This document shows, piece by piece, positions 43,092 through 52,710 of a stretch of DNA of 64,000 nt. Made by a program: the position numbers and the translations under genes. The notes below the pieces were generated by a model. The model was given only the letters and a program-made list of their open reading frames with translations. It ran no database searches and was not told where the DNA came from. The stretch lies in NCBI RefSeq assembly GCF_009649075.1, contig NZ_CP045737.1, forward strand, positions 1,488,001-1,552,000, given 5' to 3'. Origin of the DNA: Aeromicrobium yanjiei. Its GTDB lineage: Bacteria; Actinomycetota; Actinomycetes; Propionibacteriales; Nocardioidaceae. The first letter of the stretch is position 1, and every line of letters starts with the position of its first letter.

Positions 43092-43640
43092 ATGGTGAGC
43101 GACGCGGACGTGGACGCCAGGACCGTCACGGAGTTCCTCGCTGATCTGTCCGCGCGGACGCCGACCCCGGCGGGCGGCGCGGTCGCGGCATTGTGCGCCG
43201 CCCAGGCCGCGGCACTCGTGGCGATGGTCGCGCGCTACTGCGAGGACGCCGCGCTGGTCGAGCGGGCCGAGGCGCTCCTCCTCCGGGCCCAGCAGCTCGT
43301 GGTCGATGACGAGCGGGCCTTCGGCGCCGTGGCCGTTGCGTGGGGCGCCCCGGCCGACGACGAGGGCCGACGCGCGGCGATCGACGCGGCCCTGCTGGCA
43401 GCCTCCGAGCCGCAGGCGCAGGTCGTCGAGACCGTGATCGAGGTGCTGGTCCTGATCGACCAGCTGCGGCCGGCCGCCAGGCCCGGGCTGCGGTCGGACC
43501 TGGTCGCGGCCGGCGAGGTCGCGAGGGCCGGGGCCGCCGTCGCCCGGATGAACGTCGAGTCCAACGTCCGCGAGCTGCCCGACTCCGAGGGCCGCTCTCA
43601 GCTGCTGCGCCGCATGGGCGTCACGAAGGAGAGGAACTGA
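43092..43640 (+). CDS. Cyclodeaminase/cyclohydrolase family protein (FTCD_C-like, FchA candidate)
   Basis: 182 residues, mostly helical. The family signature FLADLSARTPTPAGGAVAALCAAQAAALVAMVAR (about 14-47) is the folate-binding start of formiminotransferase-cyclodeaminase C-terminal domains. It probably interconverts 10-formyl-THF and 5,10-methenyl-THF (methenyl-THF cyclohydrolase, as FchA in clostridia). Its stop is followed immediately by the fhs ATG, with the RBS GGAGAGGAA inside its last codons, so the pair forms a formate-to-methenyl-THF module. Confidence 0.85.
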   Translation: MVSDADVDARTVTEFLADLSARTPTPAGGAVAALCAAQAAALVAMVARYCEDAALVERAEALLLRAQQLVVDDERAFGAVAVAWGAPADDEGRRAAIDAALLAASEPQAQVVETVIEVLVLIDQLRPAARPGLRSDLVAAGEVARAGAAVARMNVESNVRELPDSEGRSQLLRRMGVTKERN

Positions 43641-45320
43641 ATGCTCTCGGACATCGAGATCGCGAACGCGGCCGAGCTTCGCCCGATCGCCCAGGTCGCC
43701 CAGGACGAGCTGGGGATCGACCCGGCCCACCTGGTGCCGTACGGGCACCACAAGGCCAAGGTCGATCTCGGCTTCCTGGAGTCCCTCCAGGACCGGCCGC
43801 TCGGCAAGCTCGTGCTGATGACGGCGATGTCACCGACACCGGCGGGGGAGGGCAAGACCACGACGACGGTCGGGCTGGCGGACGCCTTGAGCGGCTTGGG
43901 GCTGACGACGATGGCATGCCTTCGCGAGCCGTCGATGGGTCCGGTCTTCGGCATGAAGGGCGGGGCCGCAGGGGGCGGCTGGGCCCAGGTGGTGCCGATG
44001 AGCGACATCAACTTGCACTTCACGGGTGACTTCGCAGCGATCGCCGCGGCGAACAACCTGCTCGCGGCACTGATCGACAACCACATCCACCACGGCAACG
44101 CACTGGGCATCGACGTGCGGTCGGTCGACTGGAAGCGGGTGGTCGACCTCAACGACCGCGCGCTGCGCGATGTCACGGTCGGGCTCGGCGGCCCCGCGAA
44201 CGGCTACCCCCGTGAGGAGGGTTTCGACATCGTGGTCGCCTCTGAGCTCATGGCCATCTTCTGCCTGACCGAGTCGTGGGCCGATCTCAAGCGTCGCATC
44301 GGCGACATCGTGGTCGCCCACACCCGGGACAAGCGGCCCATCACCGCCCGTGATCTCGAGGCCGCCGGGGCGATGGCCGTGCTGCTGCGGGACGCGTTGG
44401 CCCCCAATCTCGTGCAGACCCTGGAGCACACACCGGCGTTCGTGCACGGCGGACCGTTCGCGAACATCGCGCACGGCTGCAGCTCGGTCGTCGCGACCAG
44501 GGCGGCCCTGCGGCTGGCCGACTACGTGGTCACGGAGGCCGGCTTCGGGGCGGATCTCGGCGCGGAGAAGTTCGTCGACATCAAGTGCCGCAAGTCGGGT
44601 CTCCGTCCGGACGCCGCCGTGGTGGTGGCCACGGTCCGGGCGCTCAAGTTCCACGGCGGCGTGGCCGCCGCAGATCTCCACGTCGAGGACCTCGATGCCG
44701 TCGAGCGCGGCATGGAGAATCTCGCCCGACACCTGCGCAACGTGCGGGAGGTCTACGGGATCCCGTGCGTGGTGGCGCTCAACCGCTTCCCGACCGACAC
44801 CGACGCAGAGGTGGCCCGCGTGGTCGAGCTGGTCGGCGAGCTGGGGGTCCAGGCCCATCCCGCCACCCACTTCGTCGACGGCGGCGTCGGCGCGACCGAT
44901 CTGGCCAAGGGGGTGCTCGACCTGATCGAGACGTCCGGTCCGTCGACCTTCTCCTTCACGTACCCCGACGGGCTGCCGCTCAAGGAGAAGGCCGAGACGA
45001 TCGCCCATCGGCTCTACGGGGCCTCGAGCGTGACCTGGGACGGCAAGGCCCGGAGGCGGCTGGATCGTCTCGAGGCGGACGGGTACGGCGGGTTGCCCGT
45101 CTGCGTGGCCAAGACCCAGTACTCGTTCTCGACCGATCCGGCCTCGCTCGGGGCGCCGACCGGCCACGATCTCCACGTCCGCGAGGTCCGCCTCTCGGCC
45201 GGGGCGGGGTTCGTGGTGCTCGTGTGCGGCGACGTGATGACGATGCCGGGCCTGCCGGCCGTCCCCGCCGCCTCGCGCATCGATCTCCTCGACGACGGGA
45301 CGATCGTCGGCCTGTCCTGA
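43641..45320 (+). CDS. fhs: Formate-tetrahydrofolate ligase
   Basis: 559 residues, the normal length. It makes 10-formyl-THF from formate, THF and ATP. The P-loop [18 protein letters not shown] (about 64-81), [23 protein letters not shown] (about 94-116), [13 protein letters not shown] and [17 protein letters not shown] are all intact. It lies directly behind the cyclohydrolase gene; together they would feed C1 units from formate into purine, serine or methionine synthesis. A 7-bp stem (45314-45332, GTCCTGA/TCAGGAC) including the stop codon follows. Confidence 0.97.
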   Translation: MLSDIEIANAAELRPIAQVAQDELGIDPAHLVPYGHHKAKVDLGFLESLQDRPLGKLVLMTAMSPTPAGEGKTTTTVGLADALSGLGLTTMACLREPSMGPVFGMKGGAAGGGWAQVVPMSDINLHFTGDFAAIAAANNLLAALIDNHIHHGNALGIDVRSVDWKRVVDLNDRALRDVTVGLGGPANGYPREEGFDIVVASELMAIFCLTESWADLKRRIGDIVVAHTRDKRPITARDLEAAGAMAVLLRDALAPNLVQTLEHTPAFVHGGPFANIAHGCSSVVATRAALRLADYVVTEAGFGADLGAEKFVDIKCRKSGLRPDAAVVVATVRALKFHGGVAAADLHVEDLDAVERGMENLARHLRNVREVYGIPCVVALNRFPTDTDAEVARVVELVGELGVQAHPATHFVDGGVGATDLAKGVLDLIETSGPSTFSFTYPDGLPLKEKAETIAHRLYGASSVTWDGKARRRLDRLEADGYGGLPVCVAKTQYSFSTDPASLGAPTGHDLHVREVRLSAGAGFVVLVCGDVMTMPGLPAVPAASRIDLLDDGTIVGLS

Positions 45321-45356
45321 CCGCGTCAGGACGAAACGGCGATCCGAGGGGGAGCG

Positions 45357-45752
45357 ATGGCGTACGACGAGGCGCTGGCCGCCAGGATCCGTTCGGCCGT
45401 GGAGGACGCGGCCGCGCCGGAGGGGTGCCGCGAGATCGCGATGTTCGGTGGCCTGTGCTGGACGGTGAACACCCACATGGCCGTCGGTGCCGGCGACGAC
45501 GACCTCATGGTCCACGTCGGCACGGACGGTGTCGAGCAGGCACTCGCGCTGGGCGCCCGACGGGCCACGATGGGCGCGCGGACGATGGGCGGCGTGGTGC
45601 TGGTCGCCGGAGCAGATCTGCCGGACGCAGCAGCACTCGACGCGTGGGTCGTCCCGGCGGTCGAACGGGCGAGGGCTAGACCCGCCAAGCGGCCGGCGGG
45701 TCCCTCAGGGCGAGCCACGCCTCCCGCGTCTGGGCGATCCAGAAGACCATGA
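45357..45752 (+). CDS. TfoX N-terminal domain protein
   Basis: 131 residues. The TfoX_N core runs from about 1 to 105 and has MFGGLCWTVNTHMAVG (about 29-44), DDLMVHVG and GARTMGGVVLVAG. Despite the name, such small proteins in actinobacteria have no proven link to competence. The last ~25 residues ([21 protein letters not shown]) are low-complexity and overlap the 3' end of the convergent membrane-protein gene by 77 bp, so this tail may be of little functional weight. GAGGGGGAGCG lies just upstream of the ATG. Confidence 0.82.
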   Translation: MAYDEALAARIRSAVEDAAAPEGCREIAMFGGLCWTVNTHMAVGAGDDDLMVHVGTDGVEQALALGARRATMGARTMGGVVLVAGADLPDAAALDAWVVPAVERARARPAKRPAGPSGRATPPASGRSRRP

Positions 45753-46605
45753 ACAGCAGAAGCAGCGCGGTCTCGACGAACAGCAACCAGCCGGGCTCCT
45801 CGACGGTCAGGAAGAGCACGACGGCGATGATCTCGATGAGGAGCATCGACGTCGCCACGACCGTGTAGAGGGCATCGAAGCGCGTCAGCGGGACCGCGGA
45901 GCCAGGGCTCGGTGAGAGGCGCATCGAGGTGAGGGACCGCTCTGTCGGGATGTCGCCGATGCGCCGGAGGACGTGCGCGCCGCGGGTGGTGCGCAACATC
46001 GCCACGAGGCCGAGCAGCGCGAACATCGCGACGGCCGCCGGGCTGTGGGCGTGCCTGGCGAGGGCGTCGCCGTCGACGACGAATGCCACGACGCCGACCA
46101 GGAGCAGCGCAGGGAGCGCGCCGGTCAGGATGCGGCGAGGCCACCCGTCGACCCGCCAGTCCGGGCCCCTCATCGCCGCGGGGAGCAGCGCGCCGACCAC
46201 CCACGCCAGGAGCCCGATGGTGAGCAGACCGATCAGGGCGAACCGGTTGAGCTGCACGACGTCGGGGTCGTAGACAGCGAGCGGTGCGCCGTTCTCGTCC
46301 CGAGGGACGCACGCAACCGATGCGACGACGAAGCCGAGAGCGCCGGCGAGGTTGAGCAGGGTCTGCTCGGTGAGGCTGTCGCCCCGGACCACCACGAGCA
46401 GGCACGACGCGGCCGAGACCCCCACGACGAAGATCGTGCGAGCGTCCGTCCACCAGGAGTCCGAGATCGTCGGCGGCAGCTCGCCCTGCACGACCAGGAG
46501 CAGGACCGGTGCGAGCAGCACGAAGACTGCGGCGACGACCAGGCCCACCCGCAGCGCGAAGAACGTCGCGGTGAGCTCACGCTCGTCATGTCCCGAGGCT
46601 GCCAT
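45676..46605 (-). CDS. Uncharacterised polytopic membrane protein
   Basis: 309 residues with about seven to eight transmembrane helices (roughly 17-40, 57-74, 83-100, 121-145, 162-180, 190-205, 252-270, 275-293). No motif links it to a transporter or enzyme family I can name; a short Arg-rich loop [16 protein letters not shown] lies between helices near residue 220. It is 33 nt downstream of... no gene on its own strand upstream reads into it closely except the hydrolase at 46639, whose stop is upstream, so the hydrolase and this gene may be cotranscribed. Confidence 0.7.
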   Translation of the reverse strand: MAASGHDERELTATFFALRVGLVVAAVFVLLAPVLLLVVQGELPPTISDSWWTDARTIFVVGVSAASCLLVVVRGDSLTEQTLLNLAGALGFVVASVACVPRDENGAPLAVYDPDVVQLNRFALIGLLTIGLLAWVVGALLPAAMRGPDWRVDGWPRRILTGALPALLLVGVVAFVVDGDALARHAHSPAAVAMFALLGLVAMLRTTRGAHVLRRIGDIPTERSLTSMRLSPSPGSAVPLTRFDALYTVVATSMLLIEIIAVVLFLTVEEPGWLLFVETALLLLFMVFWIAQTREAWLALRDPPAAWRV

Positions 46606-46638
46606 GGGACGACATCCTGCCGTACCGCGCCCGCCGGC

Positions 46639-47475
46639 TCAGCGGCGCAAGACCTCGCGCACGAGGTCCGCGACCAGCTCGGGCTGCTCGAGCCCGGGCA
46701 GGTGGGCCACGCCCGGGAGCACCCGCCCCGGCCCCTGCGCGAGGCGCCGGGCCGTCTCCTCGTAGAACGGCAGGTCGGGCGGAAGATCGAGATCGCCCCA
46801 CGCGCACAGCGTCGGGACGGACACCTCGCCGAGGCGGGTCCAGGCGTCCACGCCGGCATCGCCCGCGTCTTCGGGTGCCCCGACCTCGAGGATGCGCCGG
46901 TTCATCGTCGCGAACAGCTCACGCGGCTGCCCGCCCACTCGCCCCGCCGGGGCGCCGGACCCGTCGAGCCAGAGGTGGGCGAGAGCGGCGATCCGGGCCT
47001 CGGTGTCGGCGTCGGGGTCTTCGGCGGGCTCGAGGAGTGCCGCCGTGAGGGGGTCGAGCTGCCAGTCGAAGGGGGTGTCGTCGTCGGTCATTCCGGAGAC
47101 CGCCGCACCGATGAGCACGAGCCCGGCGATCCGCGAGGGATGCAGCAAGGCCGCGTCGAGCGCGAGCGCGCCGCCCATCGAGTTGCCCACCACCACCGCA
47201 CGACCGATGCCGAGCCCGTCGAGCACCGCGACGAGATCGTCGACGTGCGTGAACGTCGTCGACTCGTCGGCTGCCGGTGTGTCGCCATGGCCGCGCCGGT
47301 CGTACGCGACGATGTCGAGCCCGTCGGCCTCCAGCGACTCGCCCACCGCCTCCCATGCGCGACGATCGGCGACGCCGGCGTGCAGCAGGACGACTGTCTG
47401 CCCGGCTCCCCGGCGTCGCGTCGCGGCGATCCCGGTGCCATCGGCCATCGGTACGGTGAGCTGCTCCACGGTCAT
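46639..47475 (-). CDS. Alpha/beta fold hydrolase
   Basis: 278 residues. [13 protein letters not shown] is the oxyanion-hole region, YDRRGHGDT follows, the nucleophile Ser is in [16 protein letters not shown] (about 93-108), the acid is the Asp in [13 protein letters not shown] and the His is in [13 protein letters not shown] (about 258-270). The usual G-x-S-x-G is GNSMG. The substrate is unknown. TACGTT is 7 nt before the ATG (leaderless). It is divergent from the type III PKS cluster, 141 bp apart, and could act on its products, but this is speculation. Confidence 0.88.
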   Translation of the reverse strand: MTVEQLTVPMADGTGIAATRRRGAGQTVVLLHAGVADRRAWEAVGESLEADGLDIVAYDRRGHGDTPAADESTTFTHVDDLVAVLDGLGIGRAVVVGNSMGGALALDAALLHPSRIAGLVLIGAAVSGMTDDDTPFDWQLDPLTAALLEPAEDPDADTEARIAALAHLWLDGSGAPAGRVGGQPRELFATMNRRILEVGAPEDAGDAGVDAWTRLGEVSVPTLCAWGDLDLPPDLPFYEETARRLAQGPGRVLPGVAHLPGLEQPELVADLVREVLRR

Positions 47476-47482
47476 GACTGCG

Positions 47483-47488
47483 AACGTA
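47483..47488 (-). promoter_or_regulatory. -10 box TACGTT for the hydrolase at 46639
   Basis: On the minus strand TACGTT, 7 nt (CGCAGTC), ATG at 47475. Confidence 0.55.
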
Positions 47489-47616
47489 CTCGCGAGCGGC
47501 CCGGATGCCCAGACGTCCCGTCTCCCCGCCGGTTTCGACATGTCGCGTCGACCGGTCCGTGTGACCATGAAAACCTCGGCACTGCGTCGCGGCGCCCTCG
47601 ACGGAAGGGAACGCGC

Positions 47617-48699
47617 GTGCAGATTCTCTCGGTGCGTGGCGCACTGCCCGACCACTGCTACCAACAGGACGACATCACCGACGCCTTCGTGAACATCGTC
47701 GGCGACGGGAGACTCGACCGTGAGCAGCTGCGGAGCTTCCACAGTCACGCGGGAGTGCGGCAGCGTCACCTCGTGCTGCCGTTGGAGGACTACGCGGCCG
47801 TCGAGGACTTCGGACACTCGAACGACCTGTTCATCGAGCATGCGGTCGCCCTGGGGTCCCGCGCGCTCCTCGACGCGTTGAAGGCGGTGGGTCTGACGCC
47901 GTCCGACGTCGACCTGATCGTGACCACGACCGTCACCGGTGTGGCGGTCCCGTCGCTGGACGCACGGATCGCGTCCGCGATCGGACTTCGCCCGGACGTG
48001 AAGCGGGTCCCGATCTTCGGCCTCGGCTGCGTGGCCGGGGCGGCCGGCATCGCCCGCCTCCACGACCACCTCGTCGGGCATCCCCGGGACGTGGCGGTGC
48101 TGGTCTCGGTGGAGCTGTGCTCGCTCACGGTGCAGCGCTCGGACGTGTCGGTGGCCAACCTCGTGTCGAGCGGCCTCTTCGCTGACGGCGCCGCCGCCGT
48201 CGTCGCGCGTGGGTCTGCGTCCGGACGACCTGAGAACGTCCCCTCGGGCTCCGCGACGATCGAGGTGCTCGACTCGCGCAGCAGGCTCTACCCGGACTCC
48301 GAACGCGTCATGGGCTTCGACGTGGGGTCGACCGGGCTGCGCATCGTGCTGGACGCCGGGGTGCCGGCCGTCGTCGAGAAGTACGTCGGCGGCGACGTCG
48401 ACCAGTTCCTGGACGCGCACGGACTGACGAGGGCGGACATCGATTTCTGGGTGTGCCACCCCGGCGGGCCGAAGGTCATCGAGGCGCTCGAACGGACGCT
48501 CGGCCTCAGCCACGAGGACGTCGCCCTGACGTGGGAGTCCCTGGCCACGATCGGCAATCTGTCGTCCGTGTCGGTGCTGCACGTCCTGATGCACACGCTG
48601 GACGAGCGGCCCCCGAAACCGGGCGCGTACGGGATCCTCATGGCCATGGGCCCGGGGTTCTGCTCCGAGCTGGTGCTGGTGCGGGGGGTGGCTGCGTGA
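47617..48699 (+). CDS. Type III polyketide synthase (SrsA-like, alkylresorcinol/phenolic lipid type)
   Basis: 360 residues, GTG start with GGAAGGGA 7 nt upstream. The chalcone-synthase catalytic triad is present: Cys138 in [10 protein letters not shown], His281 in [12 protein letters not shown] and Asn314 in TIGNLSS. The C-terminal [13 protein letters not shown] is the usual family GFGPG-like loop. It condenses an acyl-CoA starter with malonyl-CoA units. The two genes downstream are the partners expected for phenolic-lipid synthesis as in Streptomyces srsABC. Its stop overlaps the methyltransferase GTG. Confidence 0.93.
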   Translation: MQILSVRGALPDHCYQQDDITDAFVNIVGDGRLDREQLRSFHSHAGVRQRHLVLPLEDYAAVEDFGHSNDLFIEHAVALGSRALLDALKAVGLTPSDVDLIVTTTVTGVAVPSLDARIASAIGLRPDVKRVPIFGLGCVAGAAGIARLHDHLVGHPRDVAVLVSVELCSLTVQRSDVSVANLVSSGLFADGAAAVVARGSASGRPENVPSGSATIEVLDSRSRLYPDSERVMGFDVGSTGLRIVLDAGVPAVVEKYVGGDVDQFLDAHGLTRADIDFWVCHPGGPKVIEALERTLGLSHEDVALTWESLATIGNLSSVSVLHVLMHTLDERPPKPGAYGILMAMGPGFCSELVLVRGVAA

Positions 48700-49232
48700 C
48701 CAGCCTGTTGGCGTTCACGGTCCTCGTCGTCCTCGTCGCGCTCGAGCGCGTCGCGGAGATGATCGTCTCGAGACGCAACGCCGAGTGGAGCTTCGAGCGC
48801 GGCGGGGTCGAGAGCGGCCAGCGCCACTTCCCGGTCATGGTCGCGCTCCACACGCTCTTCCTGGTCGGCATGCTCGTCGAGGCGTGGTGGCGACGGCCGG
48901 ACGTCCCCGGTGTCCTGGCCTGGTCGATGCTGGCCGTCGTCATCCTCTGCCAGGCGGGCCGGTGGTGGTGCATCGCGGCGCTCGGCCGGCACTGGAACAC
49001 GCGGGTGATCATCGTCCCGGGCACGCCGCCCGTGCGGCGGGGCCCCTACCGGGTCCTGACGCATCCCAACTACGTCGTCGTCGTGGTCGAGGGCGTCGCG
49101 CTGCCCATGGTCCACGACGCGTGGATCACCGCCGTCGTCTTCACGGTGCTGGACGCCGCCCTCCTGACGGTACGTCTGCGCGTGGAGTCGGCCGCCCTCC
49201 GCACGCTGCCGGCCGCGCAGCCCGCCGGCTGA
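48696..49232 (+). CDS. Isoprenylcysteine carboxyl methyltransferase-family protein (SrsB-like O-methyltransferase)
   Basis: 178 residues, GTG start overlapping the PKS stop (GTGA). Four or five membrane helices and the ICMT signature near the C-terminus: [24 protein letters not shown] (about 110-133), which binds [21 protein letters not shown] is also family-typical. In srsABC the equivalent enzyme methylates the phenolic hydroxyl of an alkylresorcinol or alkylpyrone. Membrane location suits a lipid substrate. Confidence 0.9.
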   Translation: MTSLLAFTVLVVLVALERVAEMIVSRRNAEWSFERGGVESGQRHFPVMVALHTLFLVGMLVEAWWRRPDVPGVLAWSMLAVVILCQAGRWWCIAALGRHWNTRVIIVPGTPPVRRGPYRVLTHPNYVVVVVEGVALPMVHDAWITAVVFTVLDAALLTVRLRVESAALRTLPAAQPAG

Positions 49233-50257
49233 TGCGTGACCTCGTCGTGGCGGGGGGAGGGCCGGTCGGACTCGTCACGGCACTCTTCGCCGCGCGCGCG
49301 GGCCTGGACGTCGTCGTGCGCGAGCCGCGCCGAGGTCCGGTCGACAAGGCGTGCGGGGAGGGGCTCATGCCGGGCGCTGTCACTGGCCTGCAGGAGCTCG
49401 GTGTCGAGCTGCAGGGGCGTCCCCTCGTCGGCATCCGCTACATGGACGCGACGCGTGCGGTCGAGGCGCCCTTCCGCGGTGGCACGGGCAGGGGGGTGAG
49501 ACGGACGACGCTGCACCGTGCGCTGGCCGAGGCGGTCTCGGCCGCCGGCGTCGAGGTGGATGAGGCTGCCGTGAAGGACGTCCGGGACCGTGGCGACCAC
49601 GTGCTCGCGGACGGCACACCCGCCAGGTTCCTGGTGGCCGCGGACGGTCTGCACTCGCCGACCCGTCGCGCGGTGGGACTGGACGGCGTCAGCCGCATGC
49701 CCCGGCGGTACGCGCAACGCGCCCATGCGGCGATCGCCCCGTGGACGGACTTCGTCGAGGTGCACTGGGCGCCGTCGTCGGAGGCCTACGTGACACCGAC
49801 CGCCGACGGCCAGGTCGGCGTGGCGATCCTGACACGTCAGCGGGGGAGGGCGTTCCACGACCTGCTCGCCGACCATCCCCGGCTGCTCGAACGCCTCGAC
49901 GGCGCGGCGACCGGGCACGTACGAGGGGCCGGCCCGTTGCGGCAGACGTCGACCCGTCGCGTGCGGGGCCACGTGCTGCTGGTCGGTGACGCCGCCGGCT
50001 ACGTCGATGCGCTCACCGGCGAGGGGATCGCCCTGGGGCTCGCGCAGGCCCGAGCCGCGATCGCTGCGGTCGTCGACGGCAGACCCCAGCAGTACGAGCG
50101 CGACTGGCGGCGGCTCACACGGCGCCACGACCTGATGACCACGGGACTGGTCACGGCGACTCGTGCGTCCCTCGTCCGTACCTCCATCGTCCCTGCCGCC
50201 GAACGGCTGCCGGCCGTGTTCGGCTGGGCCGTCAACCAGCTCGCCCGCCCGGCCTGA
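49232..50257 (+). CDS. FAD-dependent monooxygenase/oxidoreductase (SrsC-like)
   Basis: 341 residues. The dinucleotide-binding VVAGGGPVGLVTALFAARAGLDVVVRE (about 5-31), the CGEGLMPGAV loop (about 41-50), the second FAD motif FLVAADGLHSPTRRAVG (about 130-146) and the GDAAGYVDALTGEGIALGLAQA motif (about 252-273) place it in the geranylgeranyl-reductase/PHBH-type flavoproteins. By context it hydroxylates the aromatic ring of the PKS product, leading to an alkylquinone. Its ATG shares bases with the upstream TGA (TGATG). Confidence 0.9.
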   Translation: MRDLVVAGGGPVGLVTALFAARAGLDVVVREPRRGPVDKACGEGLMPGAVTGLQELGVELQGRPLVGIRYMDATRAVEAPFRGGTGRGVRRTTLHRALAEAVSAAGVEVDEAAVKDVRDRGDHVLADGTPARFLVAADGLHSPTRRAVGLDGVSRMPRRYAQRAHAAIAPWTDFVEVHWAPSSEAYVTPTADGQVGVAILTRQRGRAFHDLLADHPRLLERLDGAATGHVRGAGPLRQTSTRRVRGHVLLVGDAAGYVDALTGEGIALGLAQARAAIAAVVDGRPQQYERDWRRLTRRHDLMTTGLVTATRASLVRTSIVPAAERLPAVFGWAVNQLARPA

Positions 50258-50261
50258 CTGC

Positions 50262-51974
50262 TCAGGCGCTGCTCTCGGTCAGCGTCGCGGGCGGCAGCCA
50301 GTCGGCGCCCAGGAGCTGGGCGACGTCGGCGAGGCCCGAGGTGTCGCCTCCCACGGTGTCGGAGGCGGCGGCGATCCGCTCCACCATCACCTGGCTGACC
50401 TGCTCCTCGACCGTCCCCTCGGCGTACGCGATGTGCCACGGCGAGACCTGGTGGTCGCGGTGGGTGCGACCGGTCACCTGTCGTGCGGCGATGCCCGAGA
50501 ACCGGGCCTGGTGGAAGATGCCCACCCGGGGCTCGGTGCTGGCCCGGCCGCCGCCGGCCAGGGTCTCGCCGGCGTGCAGGCTGATCGAGGCGACGGTCGT
50601 GAAGACGCAGACCTTGGCCTGTCCGGTCTGGAACCGGACCCGCTCGGCCTCGGCGTCGAACCGGTCTCGGCCGTAGATCGTGGCGACCTCGAGACCGGAG
50701 TCACGCAGCCGGTCGGCGATGGGGTCGGCAGCGGTCGTGACGAACTCGACCGAGCACGCGACCTGGCGCTCGGCCTCGACCTGCTGGGCGATCCACGCGA
50801 CGGTCGAGTCGACGCGGATAAGCCCGGCCTTCTGCCGGAAGCGCAGCAGCGCGGCCCGGCCCTTCGCGACGCTGCGGCCGCGACGCGCGATGTCCATCTC
50901 GCGGCAGAACTCGCCCCACTCGGCCTCGTACGCGGTCCGCTCCGCCGGGGTGAGCGCCACCGGCATCCCGGAGATCGGCACCGGCCCCCACGCCGCCGCC
51001 CGGTGCAGCATCGCGGGCGGGCGCTCGTCGGCGAGCCAGCCGCGTACCAGCTTGAGGTCTGCCGCGCGCCGCGCCGCGTCGGTGGTCCACGTGGCGCCGT
51101 AGCGTCCTCGCTCCACCCCGACGCCGTGGCGCTCGAGCGCGGTGGAGAACGCGGCGGCGGGCTGGGTCGCCGACGTCCACTCCTTCATCGGCTCGCCGAG
51201 CGCCTGCGCGTAGGCCGGAGCGAGGTATGGCAGCTCGAGCGGCGTGTGTCCGGGCGTCGCGGTCGTCGCGATGACGAACGGCGCCTTGTCGTGCGGGCGT
51301 CCGTGGCCCGAGATCCGGGCCCAGAGCTTCCACCGCTTCGTCGTCGTCCGTCGCAGCGCGTGGGCCTCGTCCGCGATGATGACGTCCCACGCGTGGTCCT
51401 TGACCTTGTCCAGCCGGTCCCACGTGGTGACGACCCACTCCAGGCCGCCGTCGCCCAGCGCGGTGATCGTCCGGCACCAGTGGCCGATCGTGATGGCGGC
51501 CGGCCGGTCGGCGATGACGAGCACTCGCGCCGCACCGCGAAGATCGCCCACCGCGGTCGCGCCGAGGACCGCGGAGATCGTCTTGCCGACGCCGGGCTCG
51601 TCGGCCAGGAGGAACAGTCGCCCGCCCGCTGCGGCACGCTCGGCGATCGCGTCGGCGGCCTCGAACTGGATCCGGCGCGGCTCGAGATCACCGGTCGCCT
51701 CGGGGTTCGGTGTCGGATCGTCGGGGTTCAGCGAGTTCTCGATGAACCGACCGAGCGTGTACGGACCCGGCGCGTACGGCGCGAGGTGCTCGGGGAGGTC
51801 ACGTCCGACGAACAGATGGGCCTTGACCGATGGGTGCCAGCCGGCGCCGTCGACCTGTGTCCCGTACGGGACGTCGAGCACCCACACCCGTTCGCCCGGC
51901 CCGGCGACCGGCAACGGCTGCTGCGGTCGCGTCCCGCCACGTCGCCGGCTGCTGGATCGACGAGTGCTGGCCAC
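50262..51974 (-). CDS. SNF2/DEAD-type helicase-like ATPase
   Basis: 570 residues. Motif I DEPGVGKTIS (about 125), motif II IIADEAHAL (about 200), motif III VIATTATPG, and C-terminal motifs VCVFTTVASISLHAGETL and ARQVTGRTHRD (motif VI, Q-x-x-GR-x-HR as in SNF2). The N-terminal ~35 residues are basic, then an uncharacterised region with WVLDVPYGTQVDGAGWHP leads into the ATPase. No nuclease or methylase domain is fused. I chose GTG 51974: TACCGT lies 6 nt upstream and the frame before it is Arg/Pro-rich shadow. The convergent flavoprotein gene ends 4 bp away. Confidence 0.85.
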   Translation of the reverse strand: MASTRRSSSRRRGGTRPQQPLPVAGPGERVWVLDVPYGTQVDGAGWHPSVKAHLFVGRDLPEHLAPYAPGPYTLGRFIENSLNPDDPTPNPEATGDLEPRRIQFEAADAIAERAAAGGRLFLLADEPGVGKTISAVLGATAVGDLRGAARVLVIADRPAAITIGHWCRTITALGDGGLEWVVTTWDRLDKVKDHAWDVIIADEAHALRRTTTKRWKLWARISGHGRPHDKAPFVIATTATPGHTPLELPYLAPAYAQALGEPMKEWTSATQPAAAFSTALERHGVGVERGRYGATWTTDAARRAADLKLVRGWLADERPPAMLHRAAAWGPVPISGMPVALTPAERTAYEAEWGEFCREMDIARRGRSVAKGRAALLRFRQKAGLIRVDSTVAWIAQQVEAERQVACSVEFVTTAADPIADRLRDSGLEVATIYGRDRFDAEAERVRFQTGQAKVCVFTTVASISLHAGETLAGGGRASTEPRVGIFHQARFSGIAARQVTGRTHRDHQVSPWHIAYAEGTVEEQVSQVMVERIAAASDTVGGDTSGLADVAQLLGADWLPPATLTESSA

Positions 51975-51980
51975 CCCCAG

Positions 51981-51986
51981 ACGGTA
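51981..51986 (-). promoter_or_regulatory. -10 box TACCGT for the SNF2-like gene
   Basis: On the minus strand TACCGT, 6 nt (CTGGGG), GTG at 51974. It supports the short form of the protein. Confidence 0.6.
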
Positions 51987-52075
51987 TCGGGTTCCCCGCC
52001 GCGTCCCCGCGCCTCGCCGGCGTGCTCCCCGCGCGTCTTTCTCACTTCCCCCTTGCTGAGACCCGCGGGGAGTGA

Positions 52076-52103
52076 CGGTTTCCCACGGGACCGTGGGAAA
52101 CCG
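52076..52103. terminator. 28-bp near-perfect palindrome after the methyltransferase stop
   Basis: CGGTTTCCCACGG-GA-CCGTGGGAAACCG: 13-bp arms around 2 nt. It begins 1 nt beyond the stop of the leftward methyltransferase gene, so it could be its terminator, although no T tract follows. Equally it could be a protein-binding site upstream of the SNF2-like gene. Confidence 0.55.
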
Positions 52104-52104
52104 A

Positions 52105-52704
52105 CTACTCGGGGGACTTCTGGGCCAGCAGCATGAGCCAGCCGTCGTCCTCGGGGGAGTGCTCGGTCCACTCCGGAGCCAGCCCCGCGGCGTTGAGCGC
52201 CTCGATGAACTCGTCCTCGGTCCGAGGCGCTCGGTAGTAGGTCCTGCCGGAGTCACCGACCTCCCAGCCCGTGCCCGCGAATCGCGGAGTCGACACCAGG
52301 AACCGGCCGCCCGGACGCAGGGCGCCCGCCACCTTGCTCAGCACGGTGGGCAGATCCTTGGGCTCGACGTGCTGCAGCACGCGCAGCGCGACCACCGCGT
52401 CGTACGGGCCGCCGAGGTCGTCCGCGATCACGTCGAGCCGGTCGACGTCCTTGCCGCGCGCCCGCTGCAGGTCGATGAAGGCCTGGGTGACGTCGGTGCG
52501 CCGAACGGTCAGGCCGGCGTCCTCGAGCTCGTCCGCGTCCCAGCCCGGGCCGGATCCGACATCCAGGACATGACCGGCCGGCACGGCTTCGGCCAGGCGA
52601 GCCAGCGGCACGGTGAAGGCGCCGCCGCCGGACGTCTCCTCGGCGTAGGCGACCGCGATCTCCTCGTACGACTGAACGGTGCGGGCGTTCGGTGAGGGCT
52701 CCAT
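52105..52704 (-). CDS. Class I SAM-dependent methyltransferase
   Basis: 199 residues. Motif I VLDVGSGPGWDADELEDAG (about 50-68), then YDAVVALRVLQHVEPKDLP (about 103-121) and GALRPGGRFLVSTP. The fold is a small-molecule methyltransferase; substrate unknown. TAGGCT lies 6 nt before the ATG. It is 31 bp from the tRNA-Gly gene on the same strand and upstream of the SNF2-like ATPase. Confidence 0.87.
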   Translation of the reverse strand: MEPSPNARTVQSYEEIAVAYAEETSGGGAFTVPLARLAEAVPAGHVLDVGSGPGWDADELEDAGLTVRRTDVTQAFIDLQRARGKDVDRLDVIADDLGGPYDAVVALRVLQHVEPKDLPTVLSKVAGALRPGGRFLVSTPRFAGTGWEVGDSGRTYYRAPRTEDEFIEALNAAGLAPEWTEHSPEDDGWLMLLAQKSPE

Positions 52705-52710
52705 GACGAG

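Noticed and set aside
45676..45752. Frameshift or artefact at the TfoX gene end
   Set aside because: Both overlapping convergent frames are intact; tail overlap of this kind is common at high GC and the TfoX domain is already complete before it.
51975..52256. N-terminal extension of the SNF2-like ATPase
   Set aside because: The extra ~94 residues are Arg/Ser/Pro-rich without conservation signals and overlap the methyltransferase gene and the palindrome at 52076; a promoter box supports GTG 51974.
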